Shown one piece after another: positions 9,435-17,760 of a stretch of DNA of 32,928 nt. The stretch spans positions 1 through 32,928 of the forward strand of contig JADFXU010000027.1 in NCBI GenBank assembly GCA_015233365.1. Direction: 5' to 3'. The notes under the pieces were generated by a model that had not been told where the DNA came from, ran no database searches, and saw only the letters and a list, made by a program, of their open reading frames with translations. The translations under genes and the position numbers were made by a program. Position 1 is the stretch's first letter. Every line of letters begins with the position of its first letter. The DNA is from Nitrospirota bacterium. GTDB taxonomy: Bacteria > Nitrospirota > Thermodesulfovibrionia > Thermodesulfovibrionales > Dissulfurispiraceae.

Positions 9435-10330
9435 TAGAAAAGCTGATTATAGGGTCCGCCAATTTTGGTCTCGAATACGGCGTTGCAAACAGAAAGAAGC
9501 TGGACAAGGCAGAGGTTTTTACCATTCTTGGGTCACTGTATGAGCGAGGTTTGTGGGGCTTAGACACCGCTCGGGCCTATGGCGCCGCAGAAAGCGTGAT
9601 CGGTGAATTCTTCTCGGAGCGTGGAAAACACTGCAAAGTTATTACCAAACTTCCCAACAGGGAATACTGCAGCGTGGAGGATGTGGAGAAAGAGATAGGG
9701 ATTTCGCTCCGGAACCTGTGTGTCGACTCCATCGATTGCGTCCTTCTCCACTCGTACCAGGTCTATAGGCAATATAACGATTTTATTCGTCCGGCCCTGA
9801 AATCCCTTCGTTCAGCCGGTGTGATCGGACAATACGGCATTTCTGTCTATCACAGGGAGGAAGCGGATGAGTTCGTCAAAGAGGCGGGAGAACGCGTTGC
9901 CCTGGAATTTCCATTGAACCTCTTTGACAGGCGTTTCCTCGACAACGGTTTTCTGCCCGGGCTGAAAGCCCGCGGCCACACGCTCTTTGCCCGTTCTGTT
10001 TTTTTGCAGGGTCTCTTCTTCCTTAATAGAGAAGATTTAACGGGTGTTTTTGCGAAGGTCCGGGAGAAAATTGAGAAAATAAACCGCATAGCTGATGAAC
10101 ACCGGGTCAATACGGCATGCCTGGCGCTTTTGTTCGTCGCTGCGCAGCCGTGGATAGATGGAATTATTACAGGTGTGGACAGCAATGAGCATTTAATGTC
10201 CAACATCGGCTGCCTTTCGGAAACCAATATGCTTTCTTTCAGGGATGTTGAGAATCTCCTGTCCGATGTGCGGGTAGATGACGAAGAGATTATCCTCCCT
10301 TATAAATGGGAAATGAGAAATGGGAAATAG
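9431..10330 (+). CDS. Aldo/keto reductase family protein in the nonulosonate operon
   Basis: This 299-residue TIM-barrel reductase has the AKR catalytic tetrad visible as D45 and Y50 (GLDTARAYG), K73 (VITKLP) and H107 (VLLHSY). It is expected to use NADPH to reduce or oxidise a sugar or aldehyde. AKR genes are common in nonulosonic-acid loci, but their substrates are mostly unknown. The start is ATG 9431, whose ATGA overlaps the pseC stop; ATG 9422 is an alternative. The last eight residues (KWEMRNGK) and the TAG stop are encoded by the first units of a heptamer repeat (from 10306), so the native C-terminus has probably been replaced or extended by repeat sequence. Confidence 0.88.
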   Translation: MIEKLIIGSANFGLEYGVANRKKLDKAEVFTILGSLYERGLWGLDTARAYGAAESVIGEFFSERGKHCKVITKLPNREYCSVEDVEKEIGISLRNLCVDSIDCVLLHSYQVYRQYNDFIRPALKSLRSAGVIGQYGISVYHREEADEFVKEAGERVALEFPLNLFDRRFLDNGFLPGLKARGHTLFARSVFLQGLFFLNREDLTGVFAKVREKIEKINRIADEHRVNTACLALLFVAAQPWIDGIITGVDSNEHLMSNIGCLSETNMLSFRDVENLLSDVRVDDEEIILPYKWEMRNGK

Positions 10331-10399
10331 GAAGTGAGAAATAAAGGAAATAAGAAATTTTCTTTTTCTCATTTATTATTTCTTATTTCCCATTTGTCT
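10306..10399. repeat. Heptamer-periodic palindrome, family B copy 1
   Basis: Units AAATGGG, AAATGAG, AAATGGG, AAATAGG and AAGTGAG follow each other every 7 bases. After a short TTTTC centre, the right arm carries the complementary ATTTCTT and ATTTCCC units. It overlaps the end of the aldo/keto reductase gene and stops before the GGAGG ribosome binding site of the next gene. Confidence 0.8.
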
Positions 10400-10415
10400 C
10401 TTTTGGAGGTTTTTA

Positions 10416-12041
10416 ATGAAAAGCGCTATTGTGATGCAGGCCCGGAATAGTTCGACCCGGTATCCGAAAAAGATGCTCCATAACTTTATGGGGAAAACGG
10501 CCATTGAATGGACGATGGAAAGAAGCGGCAGGGCCGCGGTGGACGATAGAATTCTCGCTACCTCTGTTGACCCCGATGACGATTCGCTTGCGGAAATAGC
10601 GCTAAAGGCGGGCTGGAAGGTGGTCCGGGGAAGCCTCGGCGATGTCCTGAGCAGATATGCAAAGGCAGTGCGGGACTATAACCTCGAGGTGGTCGTGCGG
10701 ATTACCGGCGATTGCATTCTGACCGATTACCGCATGATCGACAAAGCCCTGGAAAAATTCTATGAGACCGGCGTCGACGATATCGGGTTTTCGGGAATAA
10801 TAGACGGTTTCGATGTGGAGGTGGTGAGGGCCCTTTGTATTCTCGAGGCCGACGAAAAAGCCGTGCTGCCGTCTGAAAGAGAGCACGTAACGCCATACAT
10901 TTACAAAAGACCCGAAATATACAAGGTGGTTTCTTTTCCTTACGGAGATAAAGACCTGTCTTCCATCCACTTGAGCCTGGATTATCGTGAAGATGCTGAA
11001 ACCATCGGACTGATTTTGGAGCGATTCCAGGGACAGGATTTCACGTACGAGGATGTTGCCGTCCTGGTCGGGAGCGAACCGCACATCCTCGATAAAGTAA
11101 AACATATTGTCCCTAATGAAGGTTATCGGAAATCCCTGAAGGAGGACGAAGAGTTTCTGGTCTCTCGACGCACGCCTCTATTTATAGCGGAAGTGTCGAG
11201 CAATCATCACCGGGACCTCGAAAGGTGCCTGCGGTTTGTGGATGCGTCGGCAGAAATCGGCTGCGGGGCCGTAAAATTTCAGCTTTTCAAGATCGACGAG
11301 CTTTTTGCTCCGGAGGCCTTTCTGAAAAACCCACGACTGAAAGAGAGAAAGAATTGGGAATTGCCCGTCTCCTTTCTGCCTGATATCGCGGGTCATTGCA
11401 GGAAGAGGAATATACAGTTTTCGTGCACCCCTTTTTACCTTAAAGCTGTTGAAGAACTCTATCCTTATGTGGATTTTTACAAAATAGCCTCCTATGAGAT
11501 GATGTGGGATGATCTGCTTATCGAATGCGCGAAGACAGGCAAGCCGGTAGTTATATCAACAGGCATGGCAATTATGAGCGAAGTGGAGCGTTCCTTTGAA
11601 GTCCTGCTAAAGGCCGGATGCAGGGATATTACACTTCTTCATTGTGTATCCGGTTATCCCGCTCCCGTGCCGGAATGCAACCTTGCAGCACTCGGGACCA
11701 TGAGAAATGCATTTGCAGGCAAGAGTTCGGAGATTGCATTGCGGGTAGGATGGTCGGACCACAGCGTCAACCCCGGCGTCATTTATCGCGCTGTGAACCG
11801 GTGGGGTGCTGATATGATCGAGTTCCATATCGATATAGAGGGAGAAGGCGCCGAATTTAAAACAGGACACTGCTGGCTGCCCGGACCGATGAGGGACGTG
11901 ATCAGGAATGTCAGGCATGGATTAAGTGCTGACGGGGATGGAGAAAAGAGGCCGGCGCCTTCGGAAATGCCTGATCGGGCATGGAGGGCCGATCCGTCGG
12001 ATGGGCTCAGGCCCCTGAAGGAGACACGCCGGGCATTATGA
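10416..12041 (+). CDS. Fusion of SpsF-type cytidylyltransferase and NeuB/PseI-type nonulosonate synthase
   Basis: This is a 541-residue fusion. Residues 1-245 form an SpsF-like nucleotidyltransferase: MQARNSSTRYPKKML, VVVRITGDCILTDY and SLDYREDAETI are family signatures. Residues 255-505 form a NeuB-family TIM barrel with FIAEVSSNHH, GAVKFQLFK, FSCTPF, KIASYE, STGM, LHCVSGYP and GWSDHS. NeuB/PseI enzymes condense phosphoenolpyruvate with a six-carbon amino sugar, and SpsF-like domains probably activate the nine-carbon product with CMP. The C-terminal SAF (antifreeze-like) domain that completes the active site in canonical NeuB is absent: about 35 polar residues follow the barrel. The order is activation domain first, synthase second. 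A GGAGG ribosome binding site precedes ATG 10416. I assign the nonulosonate role from the neighbours PseB, PseC and PseG; which isomer is made is not decidable. Confidence 0.9.
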   Translation: MKSAIVMQARNSSTRYPKKMLHNFMGKTAIEWTMERSGRAAVDDRILATSVDPDDDSLAEIALKAGWKVVRGSLGDVLSRYAKAVRDYNLEVVVRITGDCILTDYRMIDKALEKFYETGVDDIGFSGIIDGFDVEVVRALCILEADEKAVLPSEREHVTPYIYKRPEIYKVVSFPYGDKDLSSIHLSLDYREDAETIGLILERFQGQDFTYEDVAVLVGSEPHILDKVKHIVPNEGYRKSLKEDEEFLVSRRTPLFIAEVSSNHHRDLERCLRFVDASAEIGCGAVKFQLFKIDELFAPEAFLKNPRLKERKNWELPVSFLPDIAGHCRKRNIQFSCTPFYLKAVEELYPYVDFYKIASYEMMWDDLLIECAKTGKPVVISTGMAIMSEVERSFEVLLKAGCRDITLLHCVSGYPAPVPECNLAALGTMRNAFAGKSSEIALRVGWSDHSVNPGVIYRAVNRWGADMIEFHIDIEGEGAEFKTGHCWLPGPMRDVIRNVRHGLSADGDGEKRPAPSEMPDRAWRADPSDGLRPLKETRRAL

Positions 12042-12044
12042 AAA

Positions 12045-12130
12045 GGCAGTATATGAGTATATGGGAAGAAAAGTGAGAGCGAAATGAGTTATTACTCATA
12101 TACTCATACACCCATATACTCATATACTAA
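12045..12130. repeat. Octamer-periodic palindrome, family A copy 2
   Basis: The left arm starts with GGCAGTATATGAG, the same opening as copy 3 at 24858. The right arm is a run of ATACTCAT-type octamers. The central hairpin is ATGAGT 12084-12089, loop TATT, ACTCAT 12094-12099. It lies right after the stop codon of the fusion gene and before the GAGG ribosome binding site of the aminotransferase. Confidence 0.8.
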
Positions 12131-12152
12131 ATAATTGACGAGTGAGGTGATC

Positions 12153-13469
12153 ATGGGCACAGGACAGGAATTATACAAAAAAGCAAGACGTTTGATACCT
12201 GGAGGGACCCAGCTCCTTTCGAAACGGCCGGAGATGTTTCTACCTGATCTGTGGCCTTCATATTACTCCCGCGCCAAGGGGGTACATGTGTGGGATATGG
12301 ACGGGGTCTGTTATCTTGACATGAGTATCATGGGAATCGGGGCCAATATTCTCGGTTACGCTGACGATGATGTGGATAACGCCGTGATTGAGGCGATCCG
12401 CAAAGGCTCTTCTTCCACATTGAATTGCCACGAGGAGGTAGAATTGGCGGAACTGCTGGTTTCTATGCACCCGTGGGCCAATATGGTACGTTATACGCGG
12501 AGCGGCGGCGAAGCCATGGCTGTTGGGGTGCGCATTGCGCGAGCGAAGACGGGGCGAGACCTGGTTGCTTTCAGCGGCTACCATGGATGGCATGACTGGT
12601 ACCTTTCGGCCAACCTTGCCGATGAGAAAAACCTTGACGGACAATTGATGCCGGGGCTTTCTCCCCGGGGTGTGCCTCGCGGGTTGAAGGGGACCTCTAT
12701 CCCTTTCTTTTTTAATGATGCTGAAAAGCTCGAATCTATTGTGAAAGAGCATGGTCCGGAGATTGCTGCGGTTGTGGTTGAGCCTGCGCGGGGAGAAGAT
12801 GCGCCGGATGATTTCCTTAGAGCACTGAAAGAGATTACTTCCCGGATTGGCGCTGTTCTCATTTTTGATGAAATAACTTCGGGTTTTCGCATGAATCCCG
12901 GTGGTATTCATTTGCGGTATGGAGTGAATCCGGATATGGCGGTTTTCGCCAAGTCCATTGCAAACGGATACCCTATGGCCGCCGTTATCGGGATAGAGGA
13001 AGTGATGCAGGCTGCGCAGACTACCTTCATCTCCAGCACCAACTGGACGGAGAGGATCGGCCCCGTAGCAGCTCTGGCTACCATAAAAAAATATTGCGAC
13101 AACAATGTCCATCTCCGTATTATAGAGACGGGGAATGAAGTAAAAAACATATGGCTGCGTGCAGCCGGAGAATGCGGGTTGGCTATCAAGGTAAGCGGTC
13201 TTCCTACGCTTGCGGCTTTGTCATTCGACAGCCCGGATAACAAGATATTGACCACCTATTTCACCCAGGAAATGCTTGAACGGAATATTCTGGGATTCAG
13301 GCAGTTTAAGGCAGCATGGTCTCATGAACCTTCACACCTCTTTCAATACGAGACTGCGGTGCGTGAAGTTTTTGCGCTGATGGCTGAAGGTCTGAAGACC
13401 GGTACCCTTGTGTCGCGATTAAAGACATCTCCGGCCCACGACGGCTTTTTTCGTCTGACGAAGGAATGA
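12153..13469 (+). CDS. Class III PLP aminotransferase, glutamate-1-semialdehyde aminomutase-like
   Basis: This 438-residue enzyme has the fold and motifs of GSA aminomutase-type aminotransferases. RRLIPGGTQLLSKRPEMFLP is the N-terminal signature, followed by RYTRSGGEAMAVGVRIAR (113-130), YHGWHDW (143-149), IFDEITSGFR with D239, and PLP lysine K267 in FAKSIANGYP. The haem-pathway role (HemL) is unlikely here. The sequence context is nonulosonate synthesis, and proteins of this type occur in surface-glycan clusters, where they probably aminate a sugar or acyl precursor. The start is ATG 12153, with GAGG upstream; an in-frame TTG at 12135 overlaps the repeat side. It follows the octamer repeat and precedes pseG by 14 bases. 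Confidence 0.85.
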   Translation: MGTGQELYKKARRLIPGGTQLLSKRPEMFLPDLWPSYYSRAKGVHVWDMDGVCYLDMSIMGIGANILGYADDDVDNAVIEAIRKGSSSTLNCHEEVELAELLVSMHPWANMVRYTRSGGEAMAVGVRIARAKTGRDLVAFSGYHGWHDWYLSANLADEKNLDGQLMPGLSPRGVPRGLKGTSIPFFFNDAEKLESIVKEHGPEIAAVVVEPARGEDAPDDFLRALKEITSRIGAVLIFDEITSGFRMNPGGIHLRYGVNPDMAVFAKSIANGYPMAAVIGIEEVMQAAQTTFISSTNWTERIGPVAALATIKKYCDNNVHLRIIETGNEVKNIWLRAAGECGLAIKVSGLPTLAALSFDSPDNKILTTYFTQEMLERNILGFRQFKAAWSHEPSHLFQYETAVREVFALMAEGLKTGTLVSRLKTSPAHDGFFRLTKE

Positions 13470-13483
13470 ATAAGAAATAAGGT

Positions 13484-14542
13484 ATGGAAAATGAGAAGTT
13501 GAAGCTTTGTATCTGGACGGAAGGAGACGCGGGCATCGGCATGGGGCATGTGCGCAGGTGTCTCGTGATTGCTCATGAAATACGGAAAAAGGGGATGCCG
13601 GTGCATTTTCTCGTAAACGATAACCCTGCTGTCGCAAAATGGATACGGCAGGATGGGTTTCTTTTTTCCGTTGCTCCCCTTGACGAGACAGGACTACCTT
13701 TGCTGGATGAGCACGGATGCAGTCTTGTGATGATGGACACAAAAAAACCGGTTGCAGGATTGGTAAAGGCCCTCAAAGGATCAGGCTTTAAAGTCATTCT
13801 CATGGATACTGTTACTGAAGCCCGGCTCGATGCCGACATAGTGATTTATCCAACGGCAGTTTTTAAAAATAATTTTAACTGGAAAGGGTTTCAGGGAAAG
13901 GTGTTTTACGGTGCGGAGTATGTGCCGATCGCGGAGTCTTTCCGGGAATCGAGGCAAAGATACGGAGAAAAGGTTTTAGATCCTCCGTACCGTATTCTGG
14001 TAACAATGGGAGGGAGCGATCCGAATCATTTAACATACAAGGTGGTTTCAGCGTTAAGGGGATGGGATGGACCAGTTATAATTAAAGTTGTTATCGGGCC
14101 CTCATTTTCGCCTGACGAAAACCTCGAAATCCTTGAGGCGGAGAAAGACCTTAACATCGAATTTATCAGGAACATTGAAGACCTCTCCCTGTTGATGGCT
14201 GAGTCGCATATTGCAATAACAGCGCTGGGAACGACACTTTATGAGCTGGCTTACCTGGGCGTTCCTTCCGTCATTATTGCGAATTACAAAAATGATGAAA
14301 GCGACATGGAAGCATTCAAAAAACTCGGAATTGCTTTCCCCCTCGGATATTATAAGGATGTGAAGGTTGAGGACATAAGAAGCGCTGTTGAAGAGCTGTT
14401 GGGAAACAGGGATCTTTATAAAGAAATGTCCAGGAAAGGCAATACATTGATAAACGGGCACGGTTCTGAGCGAATTGTGGATATCATCAGGCAAATGACA
14501 AAAGGGAAAGAAGAAATGGGAAGTGAAGGCGTGGTAGTATAA
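13484..14542 (+). CDS. pseG: UDP-sugar hydrolase PseG-like
   Basis: This 352-residue GT-B-fold protein has the PseG N-terminal signature: GDAGIGMGHVRRCLVIA at residues 15-31, including the catalytic-type His22. Its C-terminal half has TMGGSDP and ITALGTTLYELAYLGVPSV. PseG removes UDP from UDP-2,4-diacetamido-2,4,6-trideoxy-altropyranose to give the six-carbon substrate of PseI. Length agrees with the family (about 330-360). No strong ribosome binding site is visible; the ATG lies in heptamer-like sequence (AAGAAATAAGG then AAAATGAGAAG). The C-terminus (KGKEEMGSEG) is also encoded by GGGAAAG/AAATGGG-like units. Both ends therefore look touched by the repeat family. It completes the PseB-PseC-PseG-synthase set. 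Confidence 0.88.
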   Translation: MENEKLKLCIWTEGDAGIGMGHVRRCLVIAHEIRKKGMPVHFLVNDNPAVAKWIRQDGFLFSVAPLDETGLPLLDEHGCSLVMMDTKKPVAGLVKALKGSGFKVILMDTVTEARLDADIVIYPTAVFKNNFNWKGFQGKVFYGAEYVPIAESFRESRQRYGEKVLDPPYRILVTMGGSDPNHLTYKVVSALRGWDGPVIIKVVIGPSFSPDENLEILEAEKDLNIEFIRNIEDLSLLMAESHIAITALGTTLYELAYLGVPSVIIANYKNDESDMEAFKKLGIAFPLGYYKDVKVEDIRSAVEELLGNRDLYKEMSRKGNTLINGHGSERIVDIIRQMTKGKEEMGSEGVVV

Positions 14543-14825
14543 AACACATGGGCAATAAGGGCGCAATCAAAAGATGCAGATGGTAGGAAGATGGCTTGCT
14601 CAGATAAAAGAGGTTGCCTGTCAAAATTATGACTAAGAAAATTTTTCCTCATGTCAAAATAAGAAATGGGGGAATGAGAAATAGGAAATAAGAAAAATAA
14701 GTGAAGGAAATTGCATAGTTTTTGTTTTTTATTCCTTATTTCCATCTCTTATCTCTTAGTTGCCTTATCAGGTATAATAATTGCATTTACATCCCACATG
14801 GATAGAAATCTGAAGGAAATGACAA
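14543..14825 (+). other. Non-coding gap after pseG
   Basis: No gene is supported between pseG and the 26-codon frame at 14826. The stretch contains a heptamer palindrome (14658-14758), a possible -10 box TATAAT at 14772-14777 without a clear -35, and AAGGAA at about 14813, which could serve as the ribosome binding site of the 26-codon frame. Short fragments such as MTKKIFPHVK (14629) run into the repeat and end there. Confidence 0.35.
14658..14758. repeat. Heptamer-periodic palindrome, family B copy 2
   Basis: The left arm has GGAATGAG, AAATAGG and AAATAAG units. The centre is about 25 bases, and the right arm has ATTCCTT, ATTTCC and CTTATCTC units complementary to the left. It is less regular than copy 1. 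Confidence 0.65.
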
Positions 14826-14903
14826 ATGCCGGAAAGTAAGCGGTTTTTATTTCTTCTTGTTTCCCATTTCCCATTTCCCATTTCTTATTTACAAAATGCA
14901 TAA
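14826..14903 (+). other. 26-codon frame with good ribosome binding site overlapping the methyltransferase start
   Basis: ATG 14826 is preceded by AAGGAA at a good distance. The frame reads MPESKRFLFLL, then passes through the heptamer tract and stops at TAA 14901-14903, just inside the next gene, which begins with ATG 14896 in the +1 frame. Removing one 7-base unit would join this start in frame to the methyltransferase (reading ...SHFPFLIYKMHKG). It may be a leader cistron or the displaced native start of the methyltransferase. Confidence 0.4.
14860..14890. repeat. Tandem heptamer tract (TTTCCCA x3 plus TTTCTTA)
   Basis: Three exact TTTCCCA units at 14860-14866, 14867-14873 and 14874-14880 are followed by TTTCTTA and TTT. 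This is the most uniform tandem tract in the window, and it lies directly before the methyltransferase ATG. Such tracts can gain or lose units by slippage; each change shifts the frame by one base. Confidence 0.8.
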
Positions 14904-15789
14904 GGGAAGAATAATAGACAACGCAAACGGCTACGATATTATCGAATGTGAACAGTGCGGCTTTGTTCATATCACCCCTTTGCCTACACAGGAAGATTTG
15001 GACAAAATTTATAAGGAAGAATACTACACTACAGAAAAACCTCTTTTCATCCAGCGGCAGCAGGAGGATCTGGAGTGGTGGAATATTGTTTATGATGACA
15101 GATATGATTTTTTTGAACAAAATCTTTCTCAGGACAAACGCAGACTGCTGGATATAGGCTGCGGACCCGGTTTTTTTTTGAAAAGGGGACAAGAGAGAGG
15201 ATGGAAGCCGCTTGGCATTGAACCGTCAACGCAAGCAGTAGCCCATGCAAAAAATTTAGGCATCGATGTTCTTAATTGCTTCCTTGATGATTCGGAAATA
15301 AAGGACAGGGGAGCAATATTTGACGTTGTTCATATGTCGGAGGTTCTGGAGCATATCCCCGACCCCGCGGCCCTTTGTAACACGGCATATAACTTATTGG
15401 CTGACGGCGGAATTATTTGTGTCGTTGTTCCGAACGAGTATAATCCATTTCAGATAATTCTCAGGGACAAACTGGGATTTCAGCCGTACTGGCTTGCCCC
15501 GCCCCATCATATAAATTACTTTAATTATGATTCTATCGAAAGACTTCTTCAGAAAAGCGGCTTTCGGATTCTTCAGCGCACAGCTATGTTTCCTATGGAT
15601 ATCTTCCTTCTTATGGGGGACAATTATGTCGGCAATGATAAAGTTGGAAGGGCGTGTCATGCAAAAAGAAAAAGATTTGATTTATTTTTGAATGAACCAA
15701 TTCTGATTGATTTTAAAAAAAATATTTATAAGCTAATGGCAGAACATGGTATCGGCAGAGAGTCAGTGCTTTTCGGAATCAAAAAATAA
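14896..15789 (+). CDS. Class I SAM-dependent methyltransferase
   Basis: This protein of about 297 residues contains LLDIGCGPGFFLKRGQERGW (SAM motif I), LGIEPSTQAV and FDVVHMSEVLEHIPDP (motif III region), the pattern of Methyltransf_23-type enzymes that act on sugars and small molecules. The N-terminus holds only half of a zinc-ribbon-like module (YDIIECEQCGFVHITP). In related proteins a second C-x-x-C precedes it. That part may have been lost here or sit in the upstream frame. No ribosome binding site precedes ATG 14896, because the heptamer tract occupies that position; a TTG at 14857 would start inside the tract. Its place within the glycan locus suggests O- or C-methylation of a flagellar sugar. 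Confidence 0.82.
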   Translation: MHKGRIIDNANGYDIIECEQCGFVHITPLPTQEDLDKIYKEEYYTTEKPLFIQRQQEDLEWWNIVYDDRYDFFEQNLSQDKRRLLDIGCGPGFFLKRGQERGWKPLGIEPSTQAVAHAKNLGIDVLNCFLDDSEIKDRGAIFDVVHMSEVLEHIPDPAALCNTAYNLLADGGIICVVVPNEYNPFQIILRDKLGFQPYWLAPPHHINYFNYDSIERLLQKSGFRILQRTAMFPMDIFLLMGDNYVGNDKVGRACHAKRKRFDLFLNEPILIDFKKNIYKLMAEHGIGRESVLFGIKK

Positions 15790-15806
15790 CCCTTGGGAGG
15801 CAACGC

Positions 15807-16523
15807 ATGGATAAGGAGAAAGACCTTGTACTTGTTACGGGTGTTGCAAGAGGACTCGGCAAAGAAATAGTAATAAGCCTGCTTAAAGATGGTTTTGATG
15901 TAATTGGAGTTGACATAAATGATTACTCTTATCATGAGCGAATCAGAGATCATCAGGACCGTTTTCTCTTTATAAAGGAGGATATTACCGATGTCTCCGG
16001 TATCGCGAGAATTAAAAATGAGGCTTTGAAGAGGAAAAAAACAATCGATGTCCTGATCAATAATGCGGGAAGGATGATTTCGGAAAAGCTTGGACATTCG
16101 AGCATTGAAAAATGGCACCAGATTCTTCAGTTGAATCTGACCGCGCCCTTTATGCTTGTTAATGCCTTCACGTGCGAAATGAATGAATTTGCAAGGTTTC
16201 CTCTTGTGGTAAATGTAGCGTCGATCAGCGGTCTTGCCGGAGGTCCCTACTGTGCTTCATATGTCTGCAGTAAACACGGATTGGTCGGGCTCACTGAAGC
16301 GATTAATGAAGAGTTCCGGATCCATGGGAGAATACGGTCCGTAGCGATATGTTCCGGGCCGCTTGATACCCCGGCGCAGCAGGATCTGGGATTTGTTGCA
16401 GGAATATCGCCCCGGCCGGATGAGAACCTGATTGACCCTGCAATGCTGGCGGGGCTTATCACACAGACGGTGAGGCTAAGGGAAAATATGACAGTTACCA
16501 GATTGGTGGTCAGGCCCAGATGA
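15807..16523 (+). CDS. Short-chain dehydrogenase/reductase
   Basis: This is a 238-residue classical SDR. The TGVARGLG nucleotide-binding motif is at 11-18, NNAG at 85-88, N110 in LQLNLTAP, and the catalytic Y152-x3-K156 in SYVCSKHGL, with serines in VASISG. It should oxidise or reduce a hydroxyl or keto group of a sugar intermediate using NAD(P). GGGAGG lies upstream of ATG 15807. The stop overlaps the following methyltransferase start as ATGA (16520-16523), so the two products are probably made together and act in one branch of the pathway. The substrate is unknown. Confidence 0.88.
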   Translation: MDKEKDLVLVTGVARGLGKEIVISLLKDGFDVIGVDINDYSYHERIRDHQDRFLFIKEDITDVSGIARIKNEALKRKKTIDVLINNAGRMISEKLGHSSIEKWHQILQLNLTAPFMLVNAFTCEMNEFARFPLVVNVASISGLAGGPYCASYVCSKHGLVGLTEAINEEFRIHGRIRSVAICSGPLDTPAQQDLGFVAGISPRPDENLIDPAMLAGLITQTVRLRENMTVTRLVVRPR

Positions 16524-17716
16524 AATACGGAAACGTATGCCCGGTGTGCCGGAGCAGATATGGCCGCCGCATATTTTCGAGTCCATATCCCCTGCCTGCG
16601 GCGAAAACTCTTAACAGGCTGGATTATGAGATTTGTTTCCTTTGCGGAGTGATTTATCCTTCCAATAAACCCTCTGTGCAGCAGCTTCATCTTTATTACA
16701 AGTACCATCCTGACTTGAATGAACCCAATCATGTGAAAAGGGGCGACAGGGTATTGAGTTTTTTGAAGAGAAATATTGAAATGAGGAATAAAAAAATACT
16801 CGATATCGGGTGCGGTGACGGTTATCTTCTCGGGCAGATGAGAAGGGAATCCGGGTATTTGTACGGCATAGAGCCCAATGACAAGCGGCGAAAGTCTTGC
16901 AGCGAGCTGGTGAAGGATGCAGTTGTTTCAGAGTCGCTATCTGAGATTGATCCGGACATGAAATTCGATTTGATTGTGATGACCGACGTGATGGAGCACC
17001 TGCTCGAGCCGCAGGCGATTCTTTCCCGTACCAAGAAAATGCTTGCTCCAAACGGCTTTTTTTACGTAGATATTCCGGATGTGAGTGGTAAGGGTTTTAT
17101 TTCTGATTTGTTCTTTCCCCATATTCATCATTTCTCGAAGGATAATTTTCAACTCTTCCTGAGAAGGAATGGATTTAATATTAATGACAGCGACAATTAT
17201 GACATGGGAACGACGTTTCTCCGCATGTTTTTTTGCGCTGCGGAAGATAAGAATTCCGGCAAGCTTGTTGTACCGGCGGCGAGTGCAAGAAGCGCTGCCT
17301 GCCGCATTGAAATGAATGTTATGAAAAAACTGGAAGGACTCGACAGGTTTCTTAATGCGGCCCTGCTTAAGCTGGAACAAAGTTTATTTCAGCGCAAAGG
17401 CGCAGCATTAGTAATATATCCGTGCGGATTACAAATTCAAATGCTGCTGCAGAAATTTTTTTCCAAACTTCCTGAAAATGTTTTTTTAATCGATAGAAAT
17501 TCCGTTTTGCAGGATAAAAGCATATCCGGTGTTTCTGTTAAACCACCGGAAGTTTTACCGTCTATCGTGGACGACGGGGCGTTTATACTCTTCGCATCGG
17601 GTGACATGAATACAAACAAGGCACTAATGGAATATGTGAAAAGCATTTGCCGCGAAAAATTCGAGAGCGATTGCCTCTTTTTCAATGGAAAAGCGACAGC
17701 GGCCTTGCGGCAGTAA
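16520..17716 (+). CDS. Three-domain SAM methyltransferase (C-methyltransferase-like), copy 1
   Basis: This 398-residue protein begins with a zinc-binding module (CPVCRSRYGRR at 7-17, CFLCG near 37-41). A SAM domain follows (KILDIGCGDGYLLGQ, YGIEPND, DLIVMTDVMEHLLEP). The C-terminal Rossmann-like domain starts at about residue 290 (ALVIYPCGLQIQML). This layout matches sugar C-methyltransferases of the TylC3/NovU type, which make branched deoxysugars, although O-methyltransferases share the core. It overlaps the upstream SDR by ATGA and is similar in layout to the next gene. The substrate is probably a nucleotide-activated keto sugar; this is an inference. Confidence 0.85.
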   Translation: MKYGNVCPVCRSRYGRRIFSSPYPLPAAKTLNRLDYEICFLCGVIYPSNKPSVQQLHLYYKYHPDLNEPNHVKRGDRVLSFLKRNIEMRNKKILDIGCGDGYLLGQMRRESGYLYGIEPNDKRRKSCSELVKDAVVSESLSEIDPDMKFDLIVMTDVMEHLLEPQAILSRTKKMLAPNGFFYVDIPDVSGKGFISDLFFPHIHHFSKDNFQLFLRRNGFNINDSDNYDMGTTFLRMFFCAAEDKNSGKLVVPAASARSAACRIEMNVMKKLEGLDRFLNAALLKLEQSLFQRKGAALVIYPCGLQIQMLLQKFFSKLPENVFLIDRNSVLQDKSISGVSVKPPEVLPSIVDDGAFILFASGDMNTNKALMEYVKSICREKFESDCLFFNGKATAALRQ

Positions 17717-17760
17717 AGCACGGCGAAGCAGGAAAAATGAATGAGTAACAAGTACAGGGG

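Noticed and set aside
7092-15949. Shared 14-base string ATGAGCGAATCAGA at about 7092 and about 15935
   Set aside because: In 33 kb one or two such 14-base matches are expected by chance; one copy lies in a conserved SDR gene.
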